Shown: one piece after another, positions 29,451-39,960 of the stretch
Layout of the letters: every line of letters starts with the position of its first letter
Position numbering within the stretch: position 1 is the first letter of the stretch
Source: Closterium sp. Naga37s-1
Taxonomy: Eukaryota; Streptophyta; Zygnematophyceae; Desmidiales; Closteriaceae
DNA: 64,000 bases
Reading direction: 5' to 3'
Assembly: GCA_947471745.1 (NCBI GenBank)
Contig: CANJKZ010001237.1
Location: forward strand, 1,575,001-1,639,000
Notes under the pieces: model-generated
Databases searched by the model: none
What the model saw: only the letters and a program-made list of their open reading frames with translations
Told to the model about the DNA's origin: nothing
Program-made: the position numbers and the translations under genes

Positions 29451-30950
29451 TTAACAGTACTTGCACGTTATACTCAAATTCGTCCAAAAAAAAAATATCT
29501 CTACAGATCCAGTGTATTTCTTGATGAAACTGTTGTACGACCACGATGCGATACTATAGTCAGGTGTGGACACTCGCTGTAAGGCCCCTTGGGCTAAATC
29601 CGCTAAAGATTAGCGGGGTCGACTAAGTCGATGATGAAACGCGGCAGAAGAATTTGGCGAAAGATGTTATCAAAATAGGCAAAGAAGTTACCAAGTAATA
29701 GTCGAATGCGAATTGGTTGATATTGGCGAATGCAAGCAAGGGTGATACAACATGCAAGATCGAATGTCGGAAAGCACTTCGTGGGACTAGGAATTGTAAG
29801 GCAAGAAAAGTAGAGTGTCACGTGGCACTAGGAAATCTGAGAAGGATAAGGATAGGGTTGGGAAGTACTGTGCAAAGTGAACAGTATACCCCCCTGTAAC
29901 ACTCGCGAACCAAATGAGAGGGCTTGCAGCTTTTCGTCCGTCAATGGAAGTGACTACGCACGAACCTAGTTTCCAGATCCCCTTTCCTTTTTGGGGTCGT
30001 GTCCCCAAACCCTCACCGGATCATTCCTAGTCCGTTTTCCGAATCTCGATCCCGAACCCGATCCGCGGTCCTTGGCGAACAGTTCGACACTCTTCCTAGC
30101 CAGCAACAAGGCGCACATAAGGCGTGGGATTTGACGAGTAGATTTAGGCGCGAGAAAACTCCCAATGGCTCTCGTTTTGTCTGCTAGTTCTGCAGCAGGA
30201 AGTGGAACGTGGGAAGCTGACAGGTTTCTACAGCAATGGGCGCAGATCCGTTGGTTGGTTTACCGATGGGCGTGCATTCATATGGCTGTCGACGCGCAGC
30301 CTCGGCATTCCCGATGTCGTGGGGATGTCGATGTGGGAAAGTACTGCAGGAAGGAAAACGGGCAGAAAACGGGAATTTCAGTGCGTAGAAGCGACAGCAG
30401 CAGATTCGGGGCACTGATTTTACCGCCAACAATTCAGGACACACCCACCTGGTTTTCCCGCGCGTTTGATGGCAAGCAAACTGCACACATTCGCCAATTG
30501 GCCGACAACCGTCGATCTGCTGGATATCCAGATGTTGATCATTTTGGTGCGTCACACCCACTCACGGGCACAATGCTGCGGGTGGGGTGATGTAGTGGCG
30601 AGCAGGAGTGTGAGGTGGCCGCATTCGGAAACGTCAGGTACAGCATTGCAGCTTACTGGCGCAGTTTGCTGTTGCTAGCTGTGCTGCTGGGGACCGTGAG
30701 TGATAGTTTGACCCCATTCACAACGACATTCCTTCACGCCAATTCCCTGGCACACGTAGCTGCTGCTGCTGGAGAGCCTGATAGGCTACGAGAGAGGGAA
30801 TTGACCATTCAGAACGAGTGGTTGACATCAGCCATCGGCACAACCCCCTGCTTCTGGAGAGCTGTGCTGCTCGGGAGTTAGGCAACGAGGGAGAGAATTG
30901 ACCACACGTTCCGGCGGGACTCCATACTCTCGCCTAGAGTGTCGAGAGCC
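29451..30950. other. Intergenic region upstream of the helicase gene
   Basis: No LTR or coding similarity is visible. ORFs here (for example 30165-30590) have no recognisable domain. Near 30766-30819 and 30850-30920 there are two diverged copies of a segment containing GGAGAGC...GAATTGACCA, just before the proposed start codon. Promoter elements are not obvious. It may hold 5' untranslated exons. Confidence 0.4.
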
Positions 30951-31344
30951 ATGGATCATACCTTGGGCTACTCCCGGGGAGGCAACAGGGGGCGAGACTG
31001 GAACCCGGGGAGACGTGGACACTCAGGAGGAGGCAGAGGACGGTGGCGATCCGATCTTGAGACTCAGAATGAGAATCAGAATCAGAGTCAGGGCGGAGGT
31101 CGCGGACGCGGTGGGAGTGAGAGAGGGTGGGGAGGAAGAGGAGGAGGAGGAGGGGGAGGAGGGGGAGGAGGGGGAGGAGGAGGAGGGGGAGGAGGAAGAG
31201 GGGGACAAGGAGGTTCGTCAAGTTCAGACGGTCAGCAGAGGAGGGGTCCAAGCCTGTGGCCCTTTCTGACAAATGACAGAGTTTTTGCGAATCAATCTCA
31301 CATGAGGACGTTCGTTCGCGCGATGGAAGCTGAGGATGCCCCAG
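30951..31344 (+). CDS. ZNFX1-like: Helicase exon 1: RGG-rich N-terminus
   Basis: The ATG at 30951 (context GAGCCATGG) starts MDHTLGYSRGGNRGRDW. The exon is rich in RGG and GGG runs (31120-31210), a typical disordered RNA-binding segment, and ends WPFLTNDRVFANQSHMRTF...AEDAP. The donor is CCAG|GTACTT at 31345 in phase 1. Exon 2 supplies AT to complete a GAT codon. Human ZNFX1 also begins with a basic disordered region. An upstream start cannot be excluded. Confidence 0.65.
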
Positions 31345-31487
31345 GTACTTCCGTCTTCTATAGGAGGCCATCACGCGGGGGAAGAGTTGCCCATCACTAG
31401 AGTCCTGGTACACCTTTCAACATCCAAAACGTTGCTAATGCCACGGATCTATTTCTATCATTGTCATCCCAACCAACCGTGTTGCAG

Positions 31488-33231
31488 ATCTGGTGATAGT
31501 ACTGGCTGACGACAAGCTGCACGGCAGGCGGAAGGTGGTCAGCATCTGCCAGGAGGCTGTAGCGTGCGGTCCTTCACGATCCGTAGCTGCTGGGAGTCAC
31601 ACCCAACTCGTATCCTTCCAGGCTCTCATTCTGCCCATGCTCAGCATTTTCTGCCAGGTAACGCCATTCAATTTTGCTTGCAAATCTGCCCTCCAATCTG
31701 CTGAACCATGGTGTCGATCTCTGCCCTGTGTCAGATTTTACGTTTCCAAATTATGCTCCTGTGATCCTTCTGCCCTTCATTCTTGAAACGGTTTCTATGC
31801 AGCCCGAGTTTTTCAACAACCCCGCATCGAGCAAGGTGAACGTGGCGCGAGCGGCAATCGCGGAGGTCCCAGGCCTGCAGGAGTGCCTTGTGTGCTGCAT
31901 GCGACTGCTCACTGAATGTGCAGAGATGCGCGATCCGTCACTGGATGATACAGACAGTGTCACAGACTGGGACGTGGCCATCCACGTTATAATCACCTTC
32001 TTTAATCTCACGATGGATCGCTTCTACTCCCTGTTCGACGCGGCACAAGCCAGAGCGGACGCTGAACTTCTGGACACGATGGTTGAGATCTGGCAGGTTC
32101 AGAAGCCGGTGTTTGATGGCAGGTACCGCAGCCTTTGGTCCACGCTCGACAGGCTGCGAAAGTCGCTGCAGAGACGCCAGCACAGTGAGAGACAGAGGCA
32201 GAGGGCGGAGGAAGGCCAGCAGCTGCATGTTGACTTCCCTTCAGGTTTGTTCACGCTGTAGCTGGGCTGCTAGTATGACTGCTTCCATCTGATAAAAGCT
32301 GTACATGATGCGTTTAACTTTCGTCTAATGCCAAGTCCGTGACACGTGTGATTCCATCTGCTGCCGCTGCTGCCGCTGTGCTGTGCTGTGGCGTGCATGG
32401 GTGTGCAGGAGGTCAGCGTCTGTTCAGCATGCAGGCTGAGGATGGCCCGGGCGAGCTCAGCTTGGAAGGCCGCCCTCGCCACGACAACGACCACATCGAA
32501 ATCTCAGCTGTAAAATGCTCTCATGTCCTTGGCATGCCATGATATGACAATCATTTTTTATTTCGTTTTTCATGAGGGCTGCGGATAGCCCTGGTGGGCT
32601 CACCTAGGGTGGGTGGATGGTCACAGGTGTTTTTATAATACGCTGATACCACATACTAACACCACGACTCCGACACTGGGTAGATTTGCTTCTTGATGGA
32701 AACGTTGCTTGTTTTGATAGGTTAATACTATACCTCTCTTGCCCGACTCCAGATCTCTGTGGCTCCAACGATGGACGAGGTGCTCTGCGACGCCGCGCCC
32801 TACCTGCCGCACAACCACCCAAGCGAGCCGCACCGGCTGCCTGCTGGCTCAGTGGGGCGCCACGTGGACATTCAATTCCGCCTGCTGCGCCACGACCTCG
32901 TCGCCCCCCTCTGGAGCAAGGCGCTCTTCCTCTTCCACCGCCTCACCCACGAGTCTTCCCGCGGTGCGAGCAGCAGCAGGAGCAGCAACAGAGCTGGCAT
33001 TGGTGGCGACAGGGAGGAGGCAATGGGGCTTCTGAGGGCGGATAGGGATTTGACGAGGGGCCTGACGGATGCGATGAAGGGCGTGGTGGGGTTGTCCTCG
33101 GACGACATGGACGTGTATCTGCTAAGGGATGTGCACGTGCTCTCCATCCAGGCGGACCGGCGCAGCGGCGTCTACTTTCTCATTGACTTCCTCGAGCCGC
33201 CCATGCCACGCAGCCGGCAAACTCGTGACAG
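31488..33231 (+). CDS. ZNFX1-like: Helicase exons 2-5: armadillo-like and ZNFX1 domain
   Basis: Exons are 31488-31657, 31803-32244, 32409-32509 and 32753-33231. Exons 2-3 read LVIVLADDKLHGRRKVVS and PGLQECLVCCMRLLTECAEM, a helical region in the place of the armadillo-like domain of ZNFX1. Exon 5 has the family-typical ISVAPTMDEVLC, HVDIQFRLLRHDLVAPLW and GVYFLIDFLEPP, corresponding to the conserved pre-helicase segment. The exon 4 donor (GCT|GTAAAA) is weak, but its phase fits the flanks. Confidence 0.7.
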
Positions 33232-33315
33232 GTAAAGCTCTGGTTGTGTGAGCAAGGAAGGCTTGCTCTTAACCCGGCCAGCCAGCCGAACTTGTGTGGC
33301 GGGACAGTCGCAATG

Positions 33316-33612
33316 CTTGTGATGGAGATGCTTGTGATGGAGATGCTTGTGATGGAGCTGCTTGTGATGGAGATGCTTGTGATGGAGCTGCTTGTGATGG
33401 AGCTGCTTGTGATGGAGCTGCTTGTGATGGAGCTGCTTGTGATGGAGCTGCTTGTGATCGAGCTGCTTGTGATGGAGCTGCTTGTGATGGAGATGCTTGT
33501 GATGGAGCTGCTTGTGATGGAGCTGCTTGTGATGGAGCTGCTTGTGATGGAGCTGCTTGTGATGGAGCTGCTTGTGATGGAGCTGCTTGTGATGGAGCTG
33601 CTTGTGATGGAG
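33316..33612 (+). repeat. 15-bp minisatellite in intron 5
   Basis: About twenty units of CTTGTGATGGAG(A/C)TG occupy the middle of the intron 33232-33733. All three forward frames and one reverse frame remain open only because 15 is a multiple of three. The intron boundaries (GACAG|GTAAAG and ATCAG|GG) exclude it from the mRNA. Confidence 0.9.
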
Positions 33613-33733
33613 AAGGAGTATTCTGCTCAGCAGGCATGCAGCTCATAGTATGCTGCAAAATAGCCTCTTTCCATAATTTCTTGCTGATAGTGTGTGTGTG
33701 TGTGTATCCGGTTGTCCCCTCGATCACAATCAG

Positions 33734-34273
33734 GGTTGAGTTCTGGGAGAACACGCGGAGGCTGCAGAACGGCGCCCTGGTGTGGATCCGAGACATGCAG
33801 CCAAGCCCCACTCACCTCCACACCCACACTCAACGCACTCACATGCAGCAACTACTATTGCAGCAGCAGCAGCTGCGAGTGCCACTTCAGTCACCCCATG
33901 CAAGAGACACGCCAGCAGCAAGTGACGCTTCCTCCCACCGCCTCATCTTCGCCACCATCACAGCTCGAGACACAAAGAAGCTCGCTGCTGCCCAGCCGCA
34001 GATTGGCGTGCAACCATGCGGGGGGAACGGGTTCAGTGCGGACCTGCTGGGGCTGATCGCTCAGGGCAGCAGTCAGGCCACGCAGGTGGTGATGCTGGAG
34101 GCGCATGGCAGCTTCTTCGCGTATGAGCCCATTCTGAAGGCGCTGCAGGGCATTTCTGAGGCGTCGCTGCCCTTCGCCGAGTACATCTGTGGGGTCCCTG
34201 ACGGGGCACCCTGGAGGGGGCCTGGGAGGGCCCCTGGAGCGTGCAAGCTGCCTGCATACATCCGAGGGGACAT
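33734..34273 (+). CDS. ZNFX1-like: Helicase exon 6, interrupted by copia element F
   Basis: It reads VEFWENTRRLQNGALVWI, LIFATITARDTKKLAAAQ and VVMLEAHGSFFAYEPILKAL, ending KLPAYIRGD, which aligns in order with the region before the Walker A motif of ZNFX1. The exon should end three bases after the duplicated GACAT (39802-39804, donor GAG|GTGGGT). Here the copia LTR follows, giving IDRIGT and a stop at 34290. A His/Gln-rich insert (HTHTQRTHMQQLLLQQQQ) is unusual. Confidence 0.85.
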
Positions 34274-34531
34274 TGATAGAATTGGAACTTAACTGATTGA
34301 TTGATAAGGAAGGCACGAGGCCTTAAGTACAAACACGGTTGGGTTGAGCAAAGCTAGGGAAAGGATGGGATGGGAATCCTAGCAAATCTCCAATTGGTGA
34401 GTTGGCAGATTTGCAGGATTACGAGGGAATCCCAACCAGATAGGGTTGGGATTACAAATCTACACCCAACCTACAAAGTAACCTAACCGATATAGAATAT
34501 AGTACAAAGTGTTGACTGACTATTTCTAACA
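34274..34531 (-). repeat. 3' LTR of element F
   Basis: Length is 258 bp with TGTTAG...TATCA ends on the minus strand. It includes the stop codon and the last 30 or so codons of the polyprotein frame. Confidence 0.95.
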
Positions 34532-37500
34532 CACCCCCTAGGTTGCCTGCATACAGCTCTGCCTCACAGGTCGACAGTGAGACGGAAGACGACCGAGTGG
34601 AGCGCCAACTGACAACCCCACTGCCAAGGGTAAAGCAATACCCTTGGGAAGAGCGCCGATAACTCTGGTCATCAGCATAGGACGAGTCACTGTACCCCTC
34701 AAGGCGAACAGGGGAAGAGCCGCCAAGAGTGAGCACATAGTCCTGTGTGCCTTTGAGATAGCGGAGGACCCGCTTGGCGGCAGACCAGTGGTGGCTCGTG
34801 AAGCGACCAGGTGCAACGTAGCGAGACAAGACACTGACTGGATAGGCCAAGTCTGGTCGAGTGCACATCATCGCGTACATGAGGGAACCAACGAGCTCGG
34901 GGTAAGCCTCATCGCAGGGCTCAGGTGAGGGAACAGAGGGTGCAGTGAGTTGGTGCTGCAGAGAGAGTGGGGTGGGCATTGAAGCTGCTTCCTGCATCTT
35001 GAACCTTGTCAGAACGTTGTTGATGTAGAACTTCTGCGAGAGGGTGATGGTGCGGGCCGTGCGATCACGTGTGATTTCCATGCCCAGATAGTTCGTCAGC
35101 TTCCCAAGATCCTTCATGGCCAGCTTCTCACCAAGTGCGGCTTTGACTGCTGCCAGCTCAGTCTGATCCTTGGTGACAAGGATCATGTCATCGACATAAA
35201 CCAAGATGAAGAAACGGGATGGTGTTGCTCGAATGAAGAGGCTGGGGTCAGAGGTGGATGGGTGAAAGTCGAGGGACCCTAAGGTGCTCTTGAGTTTGTT
35301 GTGCCATTCCTGGGGTGCTTGCTTGAGGCCATATACTGGTCGATTCAGCTTCCATACAGTGCCTGGTGGAAAAGGAGCTGGAAATCCTTCGGGCCGCTCC
35401 ATGTAGATTTCCTCTCGAAGGATCCCTTGCAGAAACGCAGAAGACACATCCATGCAGTCAACCTCCATGTCATCTCGAGCGGCCACATCGAGAAGGGTGC
35501 GCAGTGTGGGAGGTTTGGCAGTGGGAGAGAATGTCTCAAAGAAGTCCAGTCCACGCTTTTGGGTAAATCCCTTGGCACAGTACCGGGCTTTGAAGACAGG
35601 AAATTCGCCTGGAAGTTGTTTCACCCGGAAAACCCATTTTCCCTTCACAATGTTGACGCCGGAGGGAGGAATGATATCTGTGAAAGTCCCTGTGTGAATG
35701 AAGGCCTCACACTCTGCGATAATGGCCCCTATCCACTGAGCGGAGTTAGGACCAGAAACTGCTTCAGCATAGGTGAGAGGTGTGGGGATGGAGGGGTTGT
35801 CTGAGAAGTTGAGGGTGGGAGATTCTGCGATATCTGGAAAGAGAGAGCAGAGCGCGTGTATGGCTGAGTCAATGTCAATCAGCTCCTCATGTCTGTCCTC
35901 AAGAAGGGAGGGCATGAGCGAATAATCACCCCCGATAGGAGGAGGATTGAGAGAGACACGAATGGAAAGGGAAAGAGGCTTGGGAGCTTTGTGCGAGCGG
36001 GTGCGACCAGCGATGGGGGAGGGAGGCGGAGCTGGAGGAGGAGAAGCAGGAGGTGTAGTGGCAGCATCAGGAGCAGCAGCTGAGTCGGGAGCAGGAGCCA
36101 GATCAGGAGTAGGAGGTGGAGCAGGAGCAGGAGCAGGAGGACGGCGTTGGTAGGTTTTGAGAGGAATGGACTCGGGGGCGGGAAGGAGCGGGGGAGACTG
36201 CGTGGTGCTGGATGGGGAAGCGGGTGACGGGGGGTCGAAAACTGTGGAGGGAGCGGGAAGAGGAGGAGATGGAGTGGTGGCAGGAGGAAGGATGTCAAAG
36301 TCAGCCCATGTTAGAGAAAGAGGAGGAGGAGAAGGAGAAACTGTGGAGGAGGGGTAGAATGGGTGGGATTCATCGAAGAAAACATCTCGGCTGCGATAGA
36401 GTTTGTTGGTGGTAGGATGGAGGAAGAGGTAGTCTGGTGAGTCCAAGTTGTGCCCGAGGTACACGCACGTGATTGTTTTCGGAGCAAGCTTGCCGCCAGC
36501 TGCACGACGGGCTTGGGAGTTGAGGAGGACATAGGAGGTGCACCCCCATACACGAAGAGGGCGGACGGACGGCTTTTGACCCGTCCACAGCTCTGCGGGG
36601 GTGGTGTGGGTGTGGTGAGGATGAGGATGGAGATTGTGGAGGGCGGCAGCATGGAGCATGGCGTATCCCCAAAGAGAGGGAGGGGCGGAAGAATGAGTGA
36701 GGAGGCAGCGAGCAATCTGCACCAGGATGCGGTTTCGGCTTTCAGCAACACCGTTCTGTTGAGGGCTGTCTGGGAGAGTGAAGGTCTGTTGGATACCCTC
36801 AGTAGAGCAGAAAGCTTTGAGAGTCTTGTTGCGGAATTCACCGCCACCGTCAGAGTGAAGAAACTTGATTTTGGTTTTGAAGTGTGAATGAGCCTGCCTG
36901 GCCCATTCCATGATGATGGCTGGGGCTTCAGACTTGGCGGTGAGAAGGTGAATGGACACATAGCGGGAATAGTCATCAACGATGACAAGGAAGTAGAAGT
37001 GTCCGCCACGGGAACGAACAGGAGCTGGACCCCAAAGGTCCATGTGTACGCGATCGAGAGGTGCGGTAGAGATGGACTCAGTGGGAGGATGGGGCTGTTC
37101 CCGAAGCTTGCTCTGTGCACAGTCAAGGCAAGGCGGTCCAGAAAGAGAGGGGGGTTGTGGAAGTGTGGCGGGCAGTCCATGTAGGAGTTGCTTGGTGGCA
37201 AGGTCGGAAAGTGCGCGGAAGTTGATGTGGCCGAGGCGGTTATGAAATAGCATAGTCTTGTCAGTGAGGAGGCGGCAGTGACATGAGGGGGAGTCTGAGG
37301 ATGGAAGCGGAAGGTTGGTGAGGGAGCATGTTTGAACGGGAGGTACAACTAGTGTGTACAGGTTGTTGGAGTTGAGGGTGAAGCGGGCAAGATGGAGTCC
37401 GGTTTTGGCGTCAAACATGTCACAGTAGTCAACATCATTGGGAAAGATGGTGATCACGCCTGCGTGTTGGATTTCCCGCTGTGCAAGAAGGTTGTAGCGG

Positions 37501-38765
37501 AGGGTTGGGGCACAGATGCCAGTGACGGTGCCAGATGGGAATGCTGGACAGGAAACTGTGGAGGAGCCATGGCATTGGATGGAGAAGCTAGAATCTGCTC
37601 CAAGGAGTGAGGTGGGAGCCTGATAGGGAACGAAGGCGGTTTGGTCTTTAAGCACTGTGTGGGTGGCACCACTGTCTAGTATGAACTCGATTCCCTGTGT
37701 GGTTGAAACACCGATGTACTGCGACCCCTTCTCATTAATAAGACCAGCACCAGAGAACAACAGGTTAAGGCGAACATCAGATGGGGCGCTAGCAAATGCC
37801 TGAGCAGGTTCCTCCAATGCCTCGACCTGGTTCACGCGACGGGGTGGTGCCCAGTTGGGAGGGCGCTTGTCCTTGGAGACACCATGGACGTCATACCACT
37901 CGTCATCTCGCTTCTTGAAGCAAGTGGCCTCAGGGTGGTTGGTGCCGTTGCATTTCTGCCCCGCACGTGGACCCTTCCTAATGAGGTACTGGCATGGGGG
38001 AAAGGAGTTGCGCCTCTGGCCCTGCTGGGAACGGAATGGAATGCCAGGGGAGTAGCGCACAGCATTGACTGATGCCTGAGCTGCAAGGTCCTTTTCCGCA
38101 GAGAGAAGGGCCGAAGCGACTTTCTCGAAGGTGAGTTCCTTGGTGGGGAGCTGCTTGAGCATGGAACTGGTGACGTTGTAGGCCGGGGTGAGTCCGACGA
38201 GAAGCCCAGCAGCAGGTGCCTGTTCGGGGAAGGTGATCCCAATGTCCTTGAGCTCCTCATGGATGTTGCGGATTTCAGAGATGTAATCTGCCATGCCCGG
38301 GCATTCCTCAAGGCGGATTTGGAACATGCGAGGAATGAGGATTGCAACTCCCACGGCAGTTTTGTCATGAAAACGATCCTGGAGGTACTTCCAAATGTCA
38401 TGCGCAGAGCGGAAGGTGCGGTAGGACTTGACTAACTCAACTGGGGTGGTGGTGATGAAAACCCTAATCACTGCCGCATCCGCCTGCTCCCAGAGACTGA
38501 AGTCCGTCTCATACTTGGTGGTCTTAGCATCGAAAGCGCTCTTGGCTGTGGGAGTGGCGCCTTCACCGAGAGGATCGGGAGGGAGAGGCATCTTCCCCTT
38601 GCCACGGTTGAGGAGGATGTCCTTGAGACAAATCCCCTTGAGCTCCGAGCTAAGGAGGTGCTTCTCCACTCCATAGCACCACTCCCCGAAATTGGTGCTC
38701 GTGTCGTTGGGAGCGAGGTTAAGGATGATGAGGTTTTCGACGAGAGTGGAAGTAGAAGTTGCCAT
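34452..38765 (-). CDS. gag-pol: Element F Gag-Pol polyprotein, 1437 aa, RNase H truncated
   Basis: The ATG at 38765 starts MATSTSTLVENLIILNLAP. Gag (UBN2-like) is about residues 1-250. A stretched knuckle beginning CQYLIRKGPRAGQKC and completed by NGTNHPEATC (C-X13-C-X4-H-X4-C) is near 265-292. Protease (ILDSGATHTVL) is near 360. Pre-integrase (LFHNRLGHINF) is near 505. Integrase has HMDLWGPAPV (575), HSDGGGEF (638) and SPQQNGVAESRN (667). A Pro-rich spacer follows, then RT from KGKWVFRVKQLPG (1040) with FILVYVDDMILV (1190). RNase H has EGYSDSSYADD (1358) and STCEAELYAG (1396), then enters the LTR. The DNKA part and the final Asp of RNase H are absent. Confidence 0.95.
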   Translation of the reverse strand: MATSTSTLVENLIILNLAPNDTSTNFGEWCYGVEKHLLSSELKGICLKDILLNRGKGKMPLPPDPLGEGATPTAKSAFDAKTTKYETDFSLWEQADAAVIRVFITTTPVELVKSYRTFRSAHDIWKYLQDRFHDKTAVGVAILIPRMFQIRLEECPGMADYISEIRNIHEELKDIGITFPEQAPAAGLLVGLTPAYNVTSSMLKQLPTKELTFEKVASALLSAEKDLAAQASVNAVRYSPGIPFRSQQGQRRNSFPPCQYLIRKGPRAGQKCNGTNHPEATCFKKRDDEWYDVHGVSKDKRPPNWAPPRRVNQVEALEEPAQAFASAPSDVRLNLLFSGAGLINEKGSQYIGVSTTQGIEFILDSGATHTVLKDQTAFVPYQAPTSLLGADSSFSIQCHGSSTVSCPAFPSGTVTGICAPTLRYNLLAQREIQHAGVITIFPNDVDYCDMFDAKTGLHLARFTLNSNNLYTLVVPPVQTCSLTNLPLPSSDSPSCHCRLLTDKTMLFHNRLGHINFRALSDLATKQLLHGLPATLPQPPSLSGPPCLDCAQSKLREQPHPPTESISTAPLDRVHMDLWGPAPVRSRGGHFYFLVIVDDYSRYVSIHLLTAKSEAPAIIMEWARQAHSHFKTKIKFLHSDGGGEFRNKTLKAFCSTEGIQQTFTLPDSPQQNGVAESRNRILVQIARCLLTHSSAPPSLWGYAMLHAAALHNLHPHPHHTHTTPAELWTGQKPSVRPLRVWGCTSYVLLNSQARRAAGGKLAPKTITCVYLGHNLDSPDYLFLHPTTNKLYRSRDVFFDESHPFYPSSTVSPSPPPLSLTWADFDILPPATTPSPPLPAPSTVFDPPSPASPSSTTQSPPLLPAPESIPLKTYQRRPPAPAPAPPPTPDLAPAPDSAAAPDAATTPPASPPPAPPPSPIAGRTRSHKAPKPLSLSIRVSLNPPPIGGDYSLMPSLLEDRHEELIDIDSAIHALCSLFPDIAESPTLNFSDNPSIPTPLTYAEAVSGPNSAQWIGAIIAECEAFIHTGTFTDIIPPSGVNIVKGKWVFRVKQLPGEFPVFKARYCAKGFTQKRGLDFFETFSPTAKPPTLRTLLDVAARDDMEVDCMDVSSAFLQGILREEIYMERPEGFPAPFPPGTVWKLNRPVYGLKQAPQEWHNKLKSTLGSLDFHPSTSDPSLFIRATPSRFFILVYVDDMILVTKDQTELAAVKAALGEKLAMKDLGKLTNYLGMEITRDRTARTITLSQKFYINNVLTRFKMQEAASMPTPLSLQHQLTAPSVPSPEPCDEAYPELVGSLMYAMMCTRPDLAYPVSVLSRYVAPGRFTSHHWSAAKRVLRYLKGTQDYVLTLGGSSPVRLEGYSDSSYADDQSYRRSSQGYCFTLGSGVVSWRSTRSSSVSLSTCEAELYAGNLGGVLEIVSQHFVLYSISVRLLCRLGVDL

Positions 38766-38935
38766 TTCGCGCGGAGCGCAGCGCTAAAGTCTCCGATTTC
38801 GGCAATTTTGGCGATTTTGGAATTTGAGGAAGTACGAAACGCGATTTCGGCAATAGAATGCCCGTAAAATACCCTGTTATACTGCTTCGTCGATGCCCCC
38901 TGTTCTGCTTCGCTGCTGCCCCTGTTCCGCTTCTC

Positions 38936-39262
38936 TGCTGCGCCGCTGACCTGTTCTGCTGCGCCGCTGACCTGTTCTGCTGCGCCGCTGACCTGTTCTG
39001 CTGCGCCGCTGACCTGTTCTGCTGCGCCGCTGACCTGTTCTGCTGCGCCGCTGAACCTGTTCTGCTGCGCCGCTGAACCTGTTCTGCTGCGCCGCTGAAC
39101 CTTTTCTGCTGCGCCGCTGAACCTGTTCTGCTGCGCCGCTGAACCTGTTCCGCTGCGCCGCTGAAAACCTGTTCCGCTGCGCCGCTGGACCTGTTCCGCT
39201 GCGCCGCTGAAAACCTGTTCCGCTGCGCCGCTGGACCTGTTCCGCTGCGCCGCTGAAAACCT
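38936..39262 (-). repeat. Tandem repeats in the element F leader
   Basis: About fifteen units of 19-24 bp built on GACCTGTTCTGCTGCGCCG (plus strand) lie between the primer-binding site and the gag start. An open minus-strand frame through it (QRRSRTG repeats) reflects the unit structure and starts inside the LTR. I do not call it a gene. Confidence 0.85.
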
Positions 39263-39538
39263 GTTCCAAGTTAAGAAGATGCGAAAATTTCGACGGAGAT
39301 TTGAAAAACCAGAGGCTTACGATGAAGGAAGTCGAAAGCTGAAAATGTCGCCGTTGAAAAACGAGAAGCGTGATGAAGGAAGCCGAATGCGTGCTTGACC
39401 GGAGCGACGATGTGAAGTTTCTGAAATACGCTAAGCGTAGGAGCCGGGAGCCGAAATAGGCATAGCCTAGAAGGAGAGAACCATCGGGACGCCAAGGATC
39501 GGATTCCGCGTGAGCGGAATTTACTAGCTCTGATACCA

Positions 39539-39796
39539 TGATAGAATTGGAACTTAACTGATTGATTGATAAGGAAGGCACGAGGCCTTAAGTACAAACA
39601 CGGTTGGGTTGAGCAAAGCTAGGGAAAGGATGGGATGGGAATCCTAGCAAATCTCCAATTGGTGAGTTGGCAGATTTGCAGGATTACGAGGGAATCCCAA
39701 CCAGATAGGGTTGGGATTACAAATCTACACCCAACCTACAAAGTAACCTAACCGATATAGAATATAGTACAAAGTGTTGACTGACTATTTCTAACA
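39539..39796 (-). repeat. 5' LTR of element F
   Basis: Length is 258 bp, identical by eye to 34274-34531. It is followed (plus-strand side) by GACAT and the last three bases of exon 6. Confidence 0.95.
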
Positions 39797-39960
39797 GACA
39801 TGAGGTGGGTGCGATGGGGTGGGGGAGAAAGAAAAGTGGATAAAAGAGGAGAGGGTGGGGAAAGGAAGAGGAGGGGACAGAAGGTCCAACCAATGTATGT
39901 ATCTGCTGGAGGATAAAGCATTTTTTGTTTCCTCCCTTCCTCTCCCTCCCTTCCTTGCAG

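Larger units (their letters stand above)
34274..39796 (-). mobile_element. Copia element F, full length, identical LTRs, inserted in exon 6
   Basis: Two 258-bp LTRs (34274-34531, 39539-39796) look identical by eye and are flanked by GACAT duplications (34269-34273, 39797-39801). On the minus strand a perfect primer-binding site TGGTATCAGAGC adjoins the 5' LTR (39527-39538) and a purine tract (TAGGGGGTG) adjoins the 3' LTR. One 1437-codon gag-pol frame is open. The RNase H is truncated: pol runs through the purine tract and stops inside the 3' LTR. The insertion is recent. The lineage differs from the other copia elements here. Confidence 0.95.

Noticed and set aside
30165..30590. ORF of 141 codons upstream of the helicase gene
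   Set aside because: No recognisable domain, several overlapping alternatives on both strands and no splice support; kept only as possible upstream sequence.
33316..33612. Regular repeat array that might be taken for a CRISPR array or a repeat protein gene
   Set aside because: Units are contiguous 15-mers with no spacers, the window is eukaryotic, and the array lies in an intron with good splice sites.
36311..37348. Second long minus-strand ORF inside element F
   Set aside because: It overlaps the well-supported Gag-Pol frame and shows no domain; it is a shadow frame.
38877..39581. Minus-strand 234-codon ORF with QRRSRTG repeats
   Set aside because: It begins in the LTR and runs through the leader tandem array, ahead of the gag start.
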